DNA of 64,000 bases, from assembly GCA_963662705.2 (NCBI GenBank), contig OY759767.1, forward strand, positions 5,022,001 through 5,086,000. Direction: 5' to 3'. A model generated the notes under the pieces. It did no database searches. It saw nothing but the letters and a program-made list of their open reading frames with translations, and was not told where the DNA came from. Made by a program: the position numbers and the translations under genes. This document shows positions 54,478 to 63,200 of this stretch, one piece after another. Origin of the DNA: JAPPHA01 sp963662705. GTDB taxonomy: Bacteria > Pseudomonadota > Alphaproteobacteria > Rhodobacterales > Rhodobacteraceae. Position 1 is the stretch's first letter; each line of letters opens with the position of its first letter.

Positions 54478-54485
54478 AATGGGTA
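54471..54485. promoter_or_regulatory. Palindromic operator over the MNT-like start codon
   Basis: TACCCAT-A-ATGGGTA is a perfect 15-base palindrome; the gene's ATG (54477-54475) lies inside it. A related half word, ATGGGGTA, sits 14 bases upstream of the gene. Likely bound by the HTH protein itself. Confidence 0.55.
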
Positions 54486-54843
54486 GTTTAGTGCTCCAAT
54501 GGGGTATTTCAAGCCACCGCATTCGTTTGATGGACACCTCCCGATCGTTGCGGGATCGTGTCCCGATATTTCATGGTCCTTGTCCAGCACTCCATTCAGG
54601 ATGCCGCGCGTTTTGCCGCGGAACCGATGTTGGTCTGGTATAGTGATCGAGTCCAGGGATCTTTCGCTGGCCGTGAACACGCCGGCATCCGCCAACCGAG
54701 GCCGATCGGGAACGCATTGCTCGAAACGAAATGGGGCGATGTCCGACGTCCGTAGTGAAACCGTAACCCCGACGGCAGCATTTGCTGCAACAACAGGTGG
54801 AGAGCTCCTCAGGATACCAGTCCGGCGGGACGGAGACAGTGAA
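54486..54843. other. Intergenic, no gene seen
   Basis: About 360 bases between the MNT-like gene and the end of the quinone oxidoreductase. No recognised gene. It should hold the MNT-like promoter. Confidence 0.4.
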
Positions 54844-55842
54844 TCAGGAAACCGCGAGGACGATCTTTCCGATGTGCGCGGAACTCTCCATGTAGCGGTG
54901 AGCCCCAGCCGCCTCTCCCAGGTCAAAGACAGAATCCATGACCGGGTGCACCCGGCCTGAATCCAGCAACGGCCACACTTTTTCAGAAAGGTCACGGGCG
55001 ATCCGGGCCTTTGCCCGATCGCTTTGCGGTCGCAGGGTCGACCCCGTCATGGTCAGCCTGCGTGTCATGAGACGTGCAAGGTTGAGCGTTTGCTTCGGCC
55101 CGCGCAGGAAGGCGATCTGCACCAGACGACCATCTTCGGCCAGTGCCGCAAGGTTTCGCGGGATATAGTCCCCACCGACCATATCGAGGATGAGATCGAC
55201 CCCACCGCCTTTCGTTTCGTCAGCAATGCGGTCCACGAAGTCCTGTTCCCGATAGTTGATCGCTACGTCTGCGCCCAATTCGAGGCATCGTTCGCATTTT
55301 TCCGCCGACCCGGCAGTGGTGAATACCTTCGCTCCGAACTCATGCGCCAGCTGGATTGCCGTCGTGCCGATCCCTGACGTGCCGCCGTGGACAAGAAAGG
55401 ACTCTCCCTCCTTGAGCCCCCCGCGCGTGAAGACGTTGCTCCAGACCGTGAAAAAGGTCTCGCACAGGGCCGCCGCCGCCTGCATGCCAAGTCCCGAAGG
55501 AACTGGCAGTGCGTGATCCTCGTGGGTTGCGGCGAATTCAGCGTATCCTCCCCCGGGCAGCAAGGCCGTGACCTGGTCGCCGACCTGCCATCGCGTCGCG
55601 CCTGACCCGGTTGCGACGATGGTCCCGGCCGCTTCCAGCCCGGGAAGATCCGAAGCCGTCGGCGGCGGCGCGTACAGGCCGGCCCTTTGCAGGCAATCGG
55701 GCCGATTGACCCCGGCAGCCTCGATCCTGATCAGAACCTGGCCCTCCCCCGGGGCGGGAACCGGCCGGGAGATTTCGGTCAGGACCTCGGGTCCGCCAGG
55801 TTCCCTGATCTCGACCGCGCGCATCGTCTCCGGCAATTTCAT
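54844..55842 (-). CDS. NAD(P)H quinone oxidoreductase, PIG3 family
   Basis: 332 residues, medium-chain dehydrogenase fold without zinc. VLIRIEAAGVNRPDCLQRAG near the N-terminus and the nucleotide site FLVHGGTSGIGTTAIQLAHE are typical, followed by DFVDRIADETKGGGVDLILD. Role: NADPH-dependent reduction of quinones. Its start overlaps the aminotransferase stop by four bases, so they are co-transcribed. Confidence 0.92.
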   Translation of the reverse strand: MKLPETMRAVEIREPGGPEVLTEISRPVPAPGEGQVLIRIEAAGVNRPDCLQRAGLYAPPPTASDLPGLEAAGTIVATGSGATRWQVGDQVTALLPGGGYAEFAATHEDHALPVPSGLGMQAAAALCETFFTVWSNVFTRGGLKEGESFLVHGGTSGIGTTAIQLAHEFGAKVFTTAGSAEKCERCLELGADVAINYREQDFVDRIADETKGGGVDLILDMVGGDYIPRNLAALAEDGRLVQIAFLRGPKQTLNLARLMTRRLTMTGSTLRPQSDRAKARIARDLSEKVWPLLDSGRVHPVMDSVFDLGEAAGAHRYMESSAHIGKIVLAVS

Positions 55843-56726
55843 GACTTCAGGTCCCCGGCGTCGCTTCCGGACAACGAGTGGGCGAAATCCCAGTACATTT
55901 CGCGGACCTTCATTGCGGTCCGTCCGACATTGAGATCGCGGTCGTCAAACCGCGTTACGGGCACGACCTTTCCGATGTTTCCCGTCACGAAAATCTCGTC
56001 GGCCCCGCGAAAATCCTCGACCGTCAGTGTGGTCTCGTTAACGGCATTTCCGTTTTCCGCAAGCAGCTTGATGATACGCTGGCGAGTCAGTCCATTCAGA
56101 AACATCCCGTTCGGAACCGGCGTCAGGATCTCCTGATCCCGCACCATGAACACGTTGGTCGAAGCCGTTTCCGCCACATGATCATTGATATCCAGCGAAA
56201 GAGCGTTGGAAAATCCGCGACTGCGCGCTTCAGCGATAATTCGTCCGTTATTGGCATAGAGCGACGCGGCCTTGGCTGTCGTCAGAGCCATGTCGGGCAT
56301 GGGGCGCCGGTAAGGAGATACCGTCAGCGAGAACTGCCCGACCGCCGGCATGGGATACGTCTCGATGCAAATCGCGAAACAGGTGCTGTCCGGGTCGATT
56401 TCGACGACGCCGGGGCCACCCTCTCGGGACCACATCATCGGCCGCAGGTAAAGCGCCTCGTTCCTGTCAAATCGGCGGCAACCCTCCTCGATAAGGCCGT
56501 GGATCTCCTCGGACGTGACCGGAGGGGTCATTCCCATCGTTCGCGCGGAGGCGACGATTCGATCACAATGCAGATCCAGGTCCGGTCGCACGCCGTCAAA
56601 CTGCCGCGCACCATCGAACACGAGCGTACCGAGCCACAGCCCGTGGTCAGCGGATCCCATAATGGGGACATTGCCATCGTACCAGGTTCCGTCGAACCAG
56701 GTCGCGGCCTTGCGTCCAATCGCCAA
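55839..56726 (-). CDS. Class IV aminotransferase (branched-chain aminotransferase-like)
   Basis: 295 residues. The PLP Lys is in LTTAKAASLYANNGRI; the class IV signature includes ALSLDINDHVAETASTNVFM and the C-terminal FRGADEIFVTGNIGKVVPVT. Role: branched-chain or D-amino-acid transamination. The neighbour, a quinone reductase, gives no substrate hint. Confidence 0.9.
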   Translation of the reverse strand: MAIGRKAATWFDGTWYDGNVPIMGSADHGLWLGTLVFDGARQFDGVRPDLDLHCDRIVASARTMGMTPPVTSEEIHGLIEEGCRRFDRNEALYLRPMMWSREGGPGVVEIDPDSTCFAICIETYPMPAVGQFSLTVSPYRRPMPDMALTTAKAASLYANNGRIIAEARSRGFSNALSLDINDHVAETASTNVFMVRDQEILTPVPNGMFLNGLTRQRIIKLLAENGNAVNETTLTVEDFRGADEIFVTGNIGKVVPVTRFDDRDLNVGRTAMKVREMYWDFAHSLSGSDAGDLKS

Positions 56727-56801
56727 GGTTTCTCTCCCGCCAGTATTCGCCGCCGCTCATAGACAATGCTGACAGTCGTTACAACCTTGGCAGAGGGATG
56801 C

Positions 56802-57515
56802 TCAGGGCTTCGACGAATCCCCCGGCATGAATCCGGGCAGATCGGGAGGTGAAACCCCTGGCGGAGCGGAAATCGATTTGAGGATCCTGCCAGGCCCGGC
56901 CATGAATGCCTGGTAACCTGGCAGGTCACGCAGCCTGGCCTTTCCCCGCTCAATCCGCATCACGTCTTCGATGCGCCGGTCGAGAAACTCCCAGGTTTCC
57001 GACTGACCCTGCGACTCGTCGCCAACCCAGAACAGATTCGTCGAGGCCAGTATCCCCGACAGAAGCATCCGCTTGGTGTACCAGTTCACATCTCTCGACG
57101 TGTCGTTCAGCGCATTCCAGATGGTATCGGCCGTTTTCCACAGGGCATGCGCGCCTGGGGCAGCATGATGCGGCAGTGCAAACGAGGCCGTACTCTTCCG
57201 CAGAACCTCCCGGTCCGCCAATTCGAACCGTGTCCTGACAGCGCGGACGACGCGATCACGGAAACGCAATGACTCCAGTTCCGACGCCGACTCCTCGAGT
57301 TTTCGTACCATGTCGCGATCAAGGGCGGCTTCATACTCGAGCGCAAGGTCCAGGCTGGCGCGTGGAAACACCCGGCGCGCTTCGCGGATGTCGAGGCCCG
57401 ACTCCTTGACGGCGCCTTCCCAGGTGGCGTGTCCCCATCCACTGAACGGGACCAGTGGGAGTGCCGCATCGAGAATACGGGCCTTGGCTGCGCGTGTGTC
57501 GCAATTCGTGGTCAT
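56802..57515 (-). CDS. Ubiquinone biosynthesis protein COQ9
   Basis: 237 residues from MTTNCDTRAAKARILDAALP; the open frame extends to 57656 without homology. TetR-like N-terminal helices (ILDAALPLVPFSGWGHATWE) and a C-terminal lipid-binding region (LPHHAAPGAHALWKTADTIW, DVNWYTKRMLLSGI, TNLFWVGDESQG) match the COQ9 family. Role: aids quinone intermediate handling in ubiquinone synthesis. Divergent from rpsU. Confidence 0.9.
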   Translation of the reverse strand: MTTNCDTRAAKARILDAALPLVPFSGWGHATWEGAVKESGLDIREARRVFPRASLDLALEYEAALDRDMVRKLEESASELESLRFRDRVVRAVRTRFELADREVLRKSTASFALPHHAAPGAHALWKTADTIWNALNDTSRDVNWYTKRMLLSGILASTNLFWVGDESQGQSETWEFLDRRIEDVMRIERGKARLRDLPGYQAFMAGPGRILKSISAPPGVSPPDLPGFMPGDSSKP

Positions 57516-57966
57516 TTCCCAACTTCTCCCGTCATCAGGTCCCGGGCCAGGCAAATGCCTCACGGCAATCCGGTCCGAAAACCAGAACCGGCGCGACCCT
57601 TTTACGACGAACACTGATCGGTCGCAATCAACCTGGCCACGATCCTCAAGGACCACGTAATTGAACTTGAACCGTCAAACTGACAGTTCGCCCCTGGCGT
57701 GTTTGATCCTGCAAACGGGCAGCAATTGCATGGCACGAAGAGGAATTCGGTCGGTCGCGCATTCGTCATCCACCTTCGTTACAGGCAGAATGCGGTTGCG
57801 GAATCTCCTCGAATGATCGATAGTTCACGTGGCCGCAAATCACACGCAGGACGTGAGTGGCGTGTTTGCCGACAGCGTTGTGTCTGGACAGGTCCGCGGG
57901 CATGCGTTAACTGCCGCTTTTTTCGGGATTTCCATGAATACCCGGCAACAAGGGATGACGACATCG

Positions 57967-58173
57967 ATGCAGGTACAAGTTCGCGACAACAACGTTGATC
58001 AGGCACTTCGCGCGTTGAAAAAGAAATTGCAGCGCGAAGGAGTATTTCGCGAAATGAAACTCCGGCAGCATTATGAAAAGCCATCCGAAAAACGTGCACG
58101 CCAGCGAGCCGAGGCACTTCGCCGTGCACGAAAGCTCGCACGAAAAAGGGCGCAGCGCGAGGATCTTCTCTGA
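57967..58173 (+). CDS. rpsU: 30S ribosomal protein S21
   Basis: 68 residues from MQVQVRDNNVDQALRALKKK; an upstream frame adds unrelated residues. The C-terminus is strongly basic (RARQRAEALRRARKLARKRA). Role: small-subunit protein used in initiation. The coq9-rpsU divergent pair is common in alphaproteobacteria. Confidence 0.95.
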   Translation: MQVQVRDNNVDQALRALKKKLQREGVFREMKLRQHYEKPSEKRARQRAEALRRARKLARKRAQREDLL

Positions 58174-58770
58174 CTGCGTGCGATCCCGGTGGCCTGATCG
58201 CTGTACGCAGAAGTACTGAACCTGCCGTGGCGTGGCCTGAACGCGCTGGATTCATCTCTGCTCATGTTTCCCGTGCCGCCATCCTGGCGGCCACGGAGGC
58301 AATATTGGCAGCCAAACACCCCCAACCGTAATCCGGTTGTCAGCAGATCCTGGTGACCTCGAGCGCGTTCCACTGATACCGGAAACGGGCTCGAGGACCC
58401 GGGAAATTCTCAAGCACCGCTATCGACCGAGAATGTCCCCGATCCAAAGTCGGCCATAGTGCCGAATCATCGGAATGCACGCCCTTGAACCGGTTGTCAG
58501 CGGTTCCCCGGTCCCGTTTGCCCCGGCAAAAGTTGAAGGATTTTTCAATGGCAACCAGGAATGGCAGAAACGGTTTCGCGAAAACCCTGCGGCAAGCTGC
58601 TGGCCGGCCCTTCACCGAAATCCCATGAATCGACCGGCGAATCATGCCGACAGAATACGGGCCGGTTGACGGCGATGAACCTTTCAAAAGAATACAGCGG
58701 AATTCGTCCCCACCACCTCAAATGTGCACATGCGGGGCCGCCTCACTGCACCGCCCCGGCATATCCACCT
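58174..58770. other. Intergenic, no gene seen
   Basis: About 600 bases after rpsU. Frames up to 160 residues across 58561-59043 overlap the next gene on the opposite strand and look like shadows. No motif or hairpin with a T-run seen. Confidence 0.4.
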
Positions 58771-59838
58771 TTACTGATCCCTGTTCCGCACAAGCCAGGC
58801 GTCGACCAGCGCGACAATTCTATCGACTGCCGCGTGACGCAGGTCATGTTGCGCGCTGACCGTCTGGACGAGACGGTCCACTCTTTCGATTTCGGGAGCT
58901 CCGGCCGCGAGCGCGCGGGCCGCGGAGGATGGCGTGACGAGGAATTGCGCTGCGCTTGCGTACTTGTCGAACGGCACCATGTCCGTCGCGTCCGCTCCGA
59001 GGGAGATGCACAACCGCGACACCCACTCATAGATCTCGCGTGACTCATCGAGGTCCTGGTGAACGGCATCGCGGATTGGGCGCATCCCGTCCGGTCCGAT
59101 ACAACGGTAGTTTCCTGCCAGCAGCATGCTCCACTTGGCCATTGGAACAAAGACGGAATCATGCACCCTGAGCTTGACCGGAACCTCGATGGCTTCGTCG
59201 GGAAGTTCGTAACGGGCGTCCTGGATGTCAGATTCCAGTCGGCGGAGCATTCTCGTATGTTCCGCGGACTCGAAACGCGCGGCCTTGAAATTCGTCGGAA
59301 GGCGCACCTGGAGCACGTTGACCGGTTGGTCGGGAGGCCGGAACGCCTGCGGGTCGGGGCTGCACAGGGTCATGAGATGCGAACCGAGTGTGTCCCAAAC
59401 GGTCGCATCGGCATAACAGTCTCGACAAGCTTCGGTATCCAGCCCGGAAATCCTTTCCAGGTATGGCAGGGGGGGCATGTTCATGATCGACATGCATGGC
59501 CGTGCCGAATCGCTGATGCGATCGAGAAGATTCCGGATGCTGGGGTGTCGATACTGGGGTTCCTGCATCGCCAGCACGACAAGGTCGAAATCTTCGGGAC
59601 ATGCCTGTTCCGGACCAATCGCCGAAACCGACCCCGCAAGGTCGCGGGAGCAAATCTCGATCAGCCCGTCCCGGCCCCGGATGGGGAAACTGACGATTGC
59701 TCCTTCGGAATTGATCAGGTCCGCCTCCTCGGGCAGGCACACGAGTTGCACTGCATGTTTGGCCATGGCCAGCTTTACACCCAGGAGTGAACCATATGAG
59801 GCACCCAGGATCAGCACTTTGTATGTTTCAGGTATCAT
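58771..59838 (-). CDS. Ketopantoate-reductase-like NAD(P)-binding protein
   Basis: 355 residues from MIPETYKVLILGASYGSLLG; the open frame extends to 59937. Rossmann motif VLILGASYGSLLGVKLA (GxSxGS variant), NSEGAIVSFPIRGRD and a C-terminal helical domain (VPVKLRVHDSVFVPMAKWSM). The layout is PanE/ApbA- or octopine-dehydrogenase-like; the conserved active-site Lys may be in VPMAKWSMLLAGN. Probably reduces an oxo acid. Last gene of the liv operon, about 140 bases after the racemase. Confidence 0.7.
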   Translation of the reverse strand: MIPETYKVLILGASYGSLLGVKLAMAKHAVQLVCLPEEADLINSEGAIVSFPIRGRDGLIEICSRDLAGSVSAIGPEQACPEDFDLVVLAMQEPQYRHPSIRNLLDRISDSARPCMSIMNMPPLPYLERISGLDTEACRDCYADATVWDTLGSHLMTLCSPDPQAFRPPDQPVNVLQVRLPTNFKAARFESAEHTRMLRRLESDIQDARYELPDEAIEVPVKLRVHDSVFVPMAKWSMLLAGNYRCIGPDGMRPIRDAVHQDLDESREIYEWVSRLCISLGADATDMVPFDKYASAAQFLVTPSSAARALAAGAPEIERVDRLVQTVSAQHDLRHAAVDRIVALVDAWLVRNRDQ

Positions 59839-59980
59839 TGTCTCCTCGTCCGGTCCTGCATGCGCGCACGCAACTCTGGACAGCGCCTTAGGCGGAGTTG
59901 CCTGCACTGAATGACGTACCTCCAGTGCATTCTGCAACAGACGTCACGCTCCGCTTACGGGGGTCTGAAGCATAGCCGAT

Positions 59981-60697
59981 TCAGTGACTCTCGCCCGTTC
60001 CAACCTTCGGGGCCGTCGGGAATCCATAGGCTCCCACCTTCGATGTGCGCAGGTTTGCCGCAACCAGCGCCTCCACGAACGTCACGGCGCAACTCAGTCC
60101 GTCTACAACCGGAAGTCCGAATTCTCCCGTCAGATTTTCTGCCAGATCGGTCATCCCAGAGCAACCGAGAACGATGGCGTCCGACCGGTCCTCCCCGATC
60201 GCCGACTCGACAGCACGGCGAATGGTATCCATCGTAGCGGTATCGATGTTTCCGAGTTCCAGCACCGGAATGTCGGTCGCCCTGATCCTGGCACATCGGG
60301 ACGCCAGGCCATATCTGGCCAGGTTGGATTCCAAAACCGGAACGGAGCGGGAAAGGGTCGTGATCACGGTGAACTTGTTGCTGAGCATGCTGGCAGCGTA
60401 ATAGGCGGATTCGCCGATACCAACCACCGGCGCCTCGACCATGCATCTCACCGCATCCAGCCCGGTATCGTCGAAACACGCGATGACGACGCCGTCGACG
60501 TGTCGGTGACTTTCAACCATTTGGAGGAGCCCCGACAGGCAAACGGCACCGTCATAGAACCCCTGTATGCTGGCCGGTCCTGACGCGGAACCGGCGGCCA
60601 CGATTTCGGTGCCGGGCCGGGCGACCCGCCGTGCGGCACGCGCAATTTTCCTGGTCATCGACGCCGTGCTGTTGGGATTTGCGACGAGTACTTTCAT
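59981..60697 (-). CDS. Asp/Glu/hydantoin racemase family protein
   Basis: 238 residues from MKVLVANPNSTASMTRKIAR. The two catalytic-Cys motifs are VIACFDDTGLDAVR and IVLGCSGMTDLAENLTGEFG, spaced as in hydantoin and Asp/Glu racemases. VPVVGIGESAYYAA-like sequence (APVVGIGESAYYAA) is also typical. Role: cofactor-independent racemisation of an amino-acid-like substrate. Overlaps or adjoins livF by a few bases, so it belongs to the import operon. Confidence 0.88.
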   Translation of the reverse strand: MKVLVANPNSTASMTRKIARAARRVARPGTEIVAAGSASGPASIQGFYDGAVCLSGLLQMVESHRHVDGVVIACFDDTGLDAVRCMVEAPVVGIGESAYYAASMLSNKFTVITTLSRSVPVLESNLARYGLASRCARIRATDIPVLELGNIDTATMDTIRRAVESAIGEDRSDAIVLGCSGMTDLAENLTGEFGLPVVDGLSCAVTFVEALVAANLRTSKVGAYGFPTAPKVGTGESH

Positions 60698-60704
60698 GGG
60701 TAAC

Positions 60705-61430
60705 CTAGACCACTCCACCCAGATACGCGGCCTTGATGCGTTCGTCGTTCAACAGTTCACGGGAATTTCCTGAAATCACGACGCTCCCGGTCGTGACCGC
60801 GTAGGCCCGGTGGGAAATGCTCAACGCCATGCGCGAGTTTTGTTCAACAAGCAGGACCGAAACGCCGTCGTCGCGATTGATCCTGACGATCGACCGCGCA
60901 ATGTCCTGGACAAGTTTCGGAGCGATGCCGAGTGACGGTTCATCCAGGAGCAGGAGTCGCGGCCGCGCCATCAGTGCCCGACCGATCACGAGCATCTGCT
61001 GTTCTCCGCCGGAGAGCGTCCCCGCTGTCTGCCGAAAACGCTCCTTCAAGCGGGGAAAGCGTTCCAGAACGTTCTCGAGAGATTGCCAGATCTCCGCCTT
61101 TTTCCTGCGGGTGAACGCGCCCATCAAGAGGTTATCCTTGACTGACATGAAGGGAAACACCCGGCGACCCTCCGGGACCATGGCGATCCCCATGTTGACT
61201 ATGCTGGCCGTATCGCGGCCATCGATGCGTTCACCCCGAAACATGATCGACCCGCTGTCGATTTTGGACAGCCCGGTGATCGCGCGAAGGATCGACGACT
61301 TTCCGGCACCGTTGGCGCCGATGAGCGCGACCGTTTCACCCTCGGTCAACTCGAGCGTCACGCCACGCAGTGCATAGACGCGATCATAGTAAAGTTCGAC
61401 ATCTTGAAACTGCAATATGGGTGATGTCAT
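60705..61430 (-). CDS. livF: Branched-chain-amino-acid-type ABC transporter ATPase
   Basis: 241 residues. Walker A GANGAGKSSILRAIT, signature LSGGEQQMLVIGRALMARP, Walker B LLLLDEPSLGIAPKLV and the switch His in SHRAYAV-like end (ISHRAYAVTTG). MVPEGRRVFPFMSVKDNL is typical of LivF. Role: powers import with LivG and the LivHM pore. Starts three bases after livG. Confidence 0.95.
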   Translation of the reverse strand: MTSPILQFQDVELYYDRVYALRGVTLELTEGETVALIGANGAGKSSILRAITGLSKIDSGSIMFRGERIDGRDTASIVNMGIAMVPEGRRVFPFMSVKDNLLMGAFTRRKKAEIWQSLENVLERFPRLKERFRQTAGTLSGGEQQMLVIGRALMARPRLLLLDEPSLGIAPKLVQDIARSIVRINRDDGVSVLLVEQNSRMALSISHRAYAVTTGSVVISGNSRELLNDERIKAAYLGGVV

Positions 61431-61433
61431 GGC

Positions 61434-62213
61434 CTAGACCCCGATCTCGTCATCGGCGCTGCCTAGGTAGGCCTCAATGACCTTCTCGTCGTTCTGGATT
61501 CGGGAGGGCGTGCCTTCGGCGATTTTTTCGCCGAAATTCAGAACGACGATCCGGTCGGAGATCGACATCACGGCCGCCATGTCGTGTTCGACCAGCAAGA
61601 CCGTCACGCCCCGATTCCGTACGGACTTCACAAGCGAGACCATGTTCATCGTCTCGTCATGATTCATCCCGGCAAACGGCTCGTCCAGCAGAAGAACGAC
61701 CGGATCGGTTGACAGACCGATGGCGATTCCCAGAGCCCGCAGATGGCCCTGCGGCAGATTGCTCGCGCGTTCATCGGCGATCCCCGACATCCCGAGGAAG
61801 GACAGGACCTCGTCTGCCCTCCGGCCGAAGTCGGCTTCGTCCGACCGCGCAGTACGGGTTCCGAAGAAGTATCCGGCAAGCGAGGCCGAGGATCGGAGGT
61901 GCTGCGCAACGATCACGCTTTCCCTGACCGTCATGTTCTTGAATATGGTGGTTTCCTGGAAGGTGCGCACGATACCCTTTCGCGCCACGACATGGGGTTT
62001 CAAGTCGGAAATCCGCTCCCCCCGGAACAGCACGTCGCCGGACGTCGTCGGCAGGAACGACGTGATCATCTTGAACAATGTTGATTTTCCCGCGCCGTTC
62101 GGCCCGATCACCGACAGGATTTCGTTTTCCCCCACATCGAAAGAAACCGCGTTGGTTGCAGTCAGCCCCCCGAATTTCCGGGTCAGTTCGCGGACCTGGA
62201 GCAGCGGGGTCAT
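61434..62213 (-). CDS. livG: Branched-chain-amino-acid-type ABC transporter ATPase
   Basis: 259 residues from MTPLLQVRELTRKFGGLTAT. Walker A GPNGAGKSTLFKMIT and Walker B LLLDEPFAGMNHDE are normal. The signature is LPQGHLRALGIAIGL where LPYGxxRxLEIARAL is expected, an unusual but plausible variant. Role as for livF. Overlaps livM's stop by four bases. Confidence 0.93.
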   Translation of the reverse strand: MTPLLQVRELTRKFGGLTATNAVSFDVGENEILSVIGPNGAGKSTLFKMITSFLPTTSGDVLFRGERISDLKPHVVARKGIVRTFQETTIFKNMTVRESVIVAQHLRSSASLAGYFFGTRTARSDEADFGRRADEVLSFLGMSGIADERASNLPQGHLRALGIAIGLSTDPVVLLLDEPFAGMNHDETMNMVSLVKSVRNRGVTVLLVEHDMAAVMSISDRIVVLNFGEKIAEGTPSRIQNDEKVIEAYLGSADDEIGV

Positions 62214-63196
62214 TGCCTCAGCCGCCGAATCGGGCCCAGCCGGATGCTGAGAAGGCCGTTGGGAAGAACGAGAATAACCAGGATCAACACGCACGAGTAC
62301 ACCAGGAGCTGGTACTTGCCGAGTTCGAACAGCAGGTCCCAACCGAAGTACAGCGTCAGGGTCCCGAGCATCGGACCGAACACGTATCCGAGTCCACCCA
62401 GAAAACAGTTCAGCATGAAGTCGATCGAGTCCTTGACCACGAAACTCGATGGATAGACGGACTGGGCAATAGCTCCGAACATGGCGCCACCGACGCCGCC
62501 GAAAAACGAGGAAATCGCGAAGATGACCACGCGCAGGTAGGCGATGTTGACGCCGACCGACGACGCAAGTTCCTCGTTCTGCTGCATTGACCGGCACAGA
62601 TGACCGAGACGGGAATTCACGATCCGGTACAATGCCGCGTAACACATGACCATGAGGATGCAGGCCGTGTAGTAGAATGCAAGCTTGGGGTTTTCGAGCG
62701 TCGAGAAGTCGGGAATGATTGTGAAGGCAAAGATCGAAAGTTCGCTTGGCAACGGGATGGATACAATGCCCTTTGCGCCGTTCGTGATTGGCAGCGCAAG
62801 AGCGGCGAGGCGGACGACTTCGGTCAACACCAGTGTAATCATCGCAAAGTACACGCCGCGCAGCCGCAGGATTGGAAGGCCGATCAGGATCGCGACCAGG
62901 CCTGCGAAGAGGCCCGCGATCGGAAGGGAGATCCAGAAGGACATGCCCGCCTTGGTGACCAGAATGGCCGAAACATAGGCGCCAATCAGCGCGAATGCGC
63001 CCTGCCCGATGTTGATCCGGCCGATATAGAATGTGAGCCAAACCCCGGCGCTTGCAACGGACAGCAGCGCCACGGATGTCAACGTGAAGTAAAAGTTCCA
63101 GCGTCCCGTGACCGAAATCAGGAATGGAATGAGCCAGAAAACCGATACAAGGAAGACCACGAGAGCCAGGATCCGGTACGTGCCGTTGCGCGCCAT
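62210..63196 (-). CDS. livM: Branched-chain-amino-acid-type ABC transporter permease
   Basis: 328 residues from MARNGTYRILALVVFLVSVF; the frame extends to 63352 without homology. About nine membrane helices. YIGRINIGQGAFALIGAYVS is the LivM hallmark; the ATPase-contact loop lies at SMQQNEELASSVGVNIAYLR and the C-terminus has GPMLGTLTLYFGWDLL. Role: half of the membrane pore. Confidence 0.95.
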   Translation of the reverse strand: MARNGTYRILALVVFLVSVFWLIPFLISVTGRWNFYFTLTSVALLSVASAGVWLTFYIGRINIGQGAFALIGAYVSAILVTKAGMSFWISLPIAGLFAGLVAILIGLPILRLRGVYFAMITLVLTEVVRLAALALPITNGAKGIVSIPLPSELSIFAFTIIPDFSTLENPKLAFYYTACILMVMCYAALYRIVNSRLGHLCRSMQQNEELASSVGVNIAYLRVVIFAISSFFGGVGGAMFGAIAQSVYPSSFVVKDSIDFMLNCFLGGLGYVFGPMLGTLTLYFGWDLLFELGKYQLLVYSCVLILVILVLPNGLLSIRLGPIRRLRQ

Positions 63197-63200
63197 TCCC

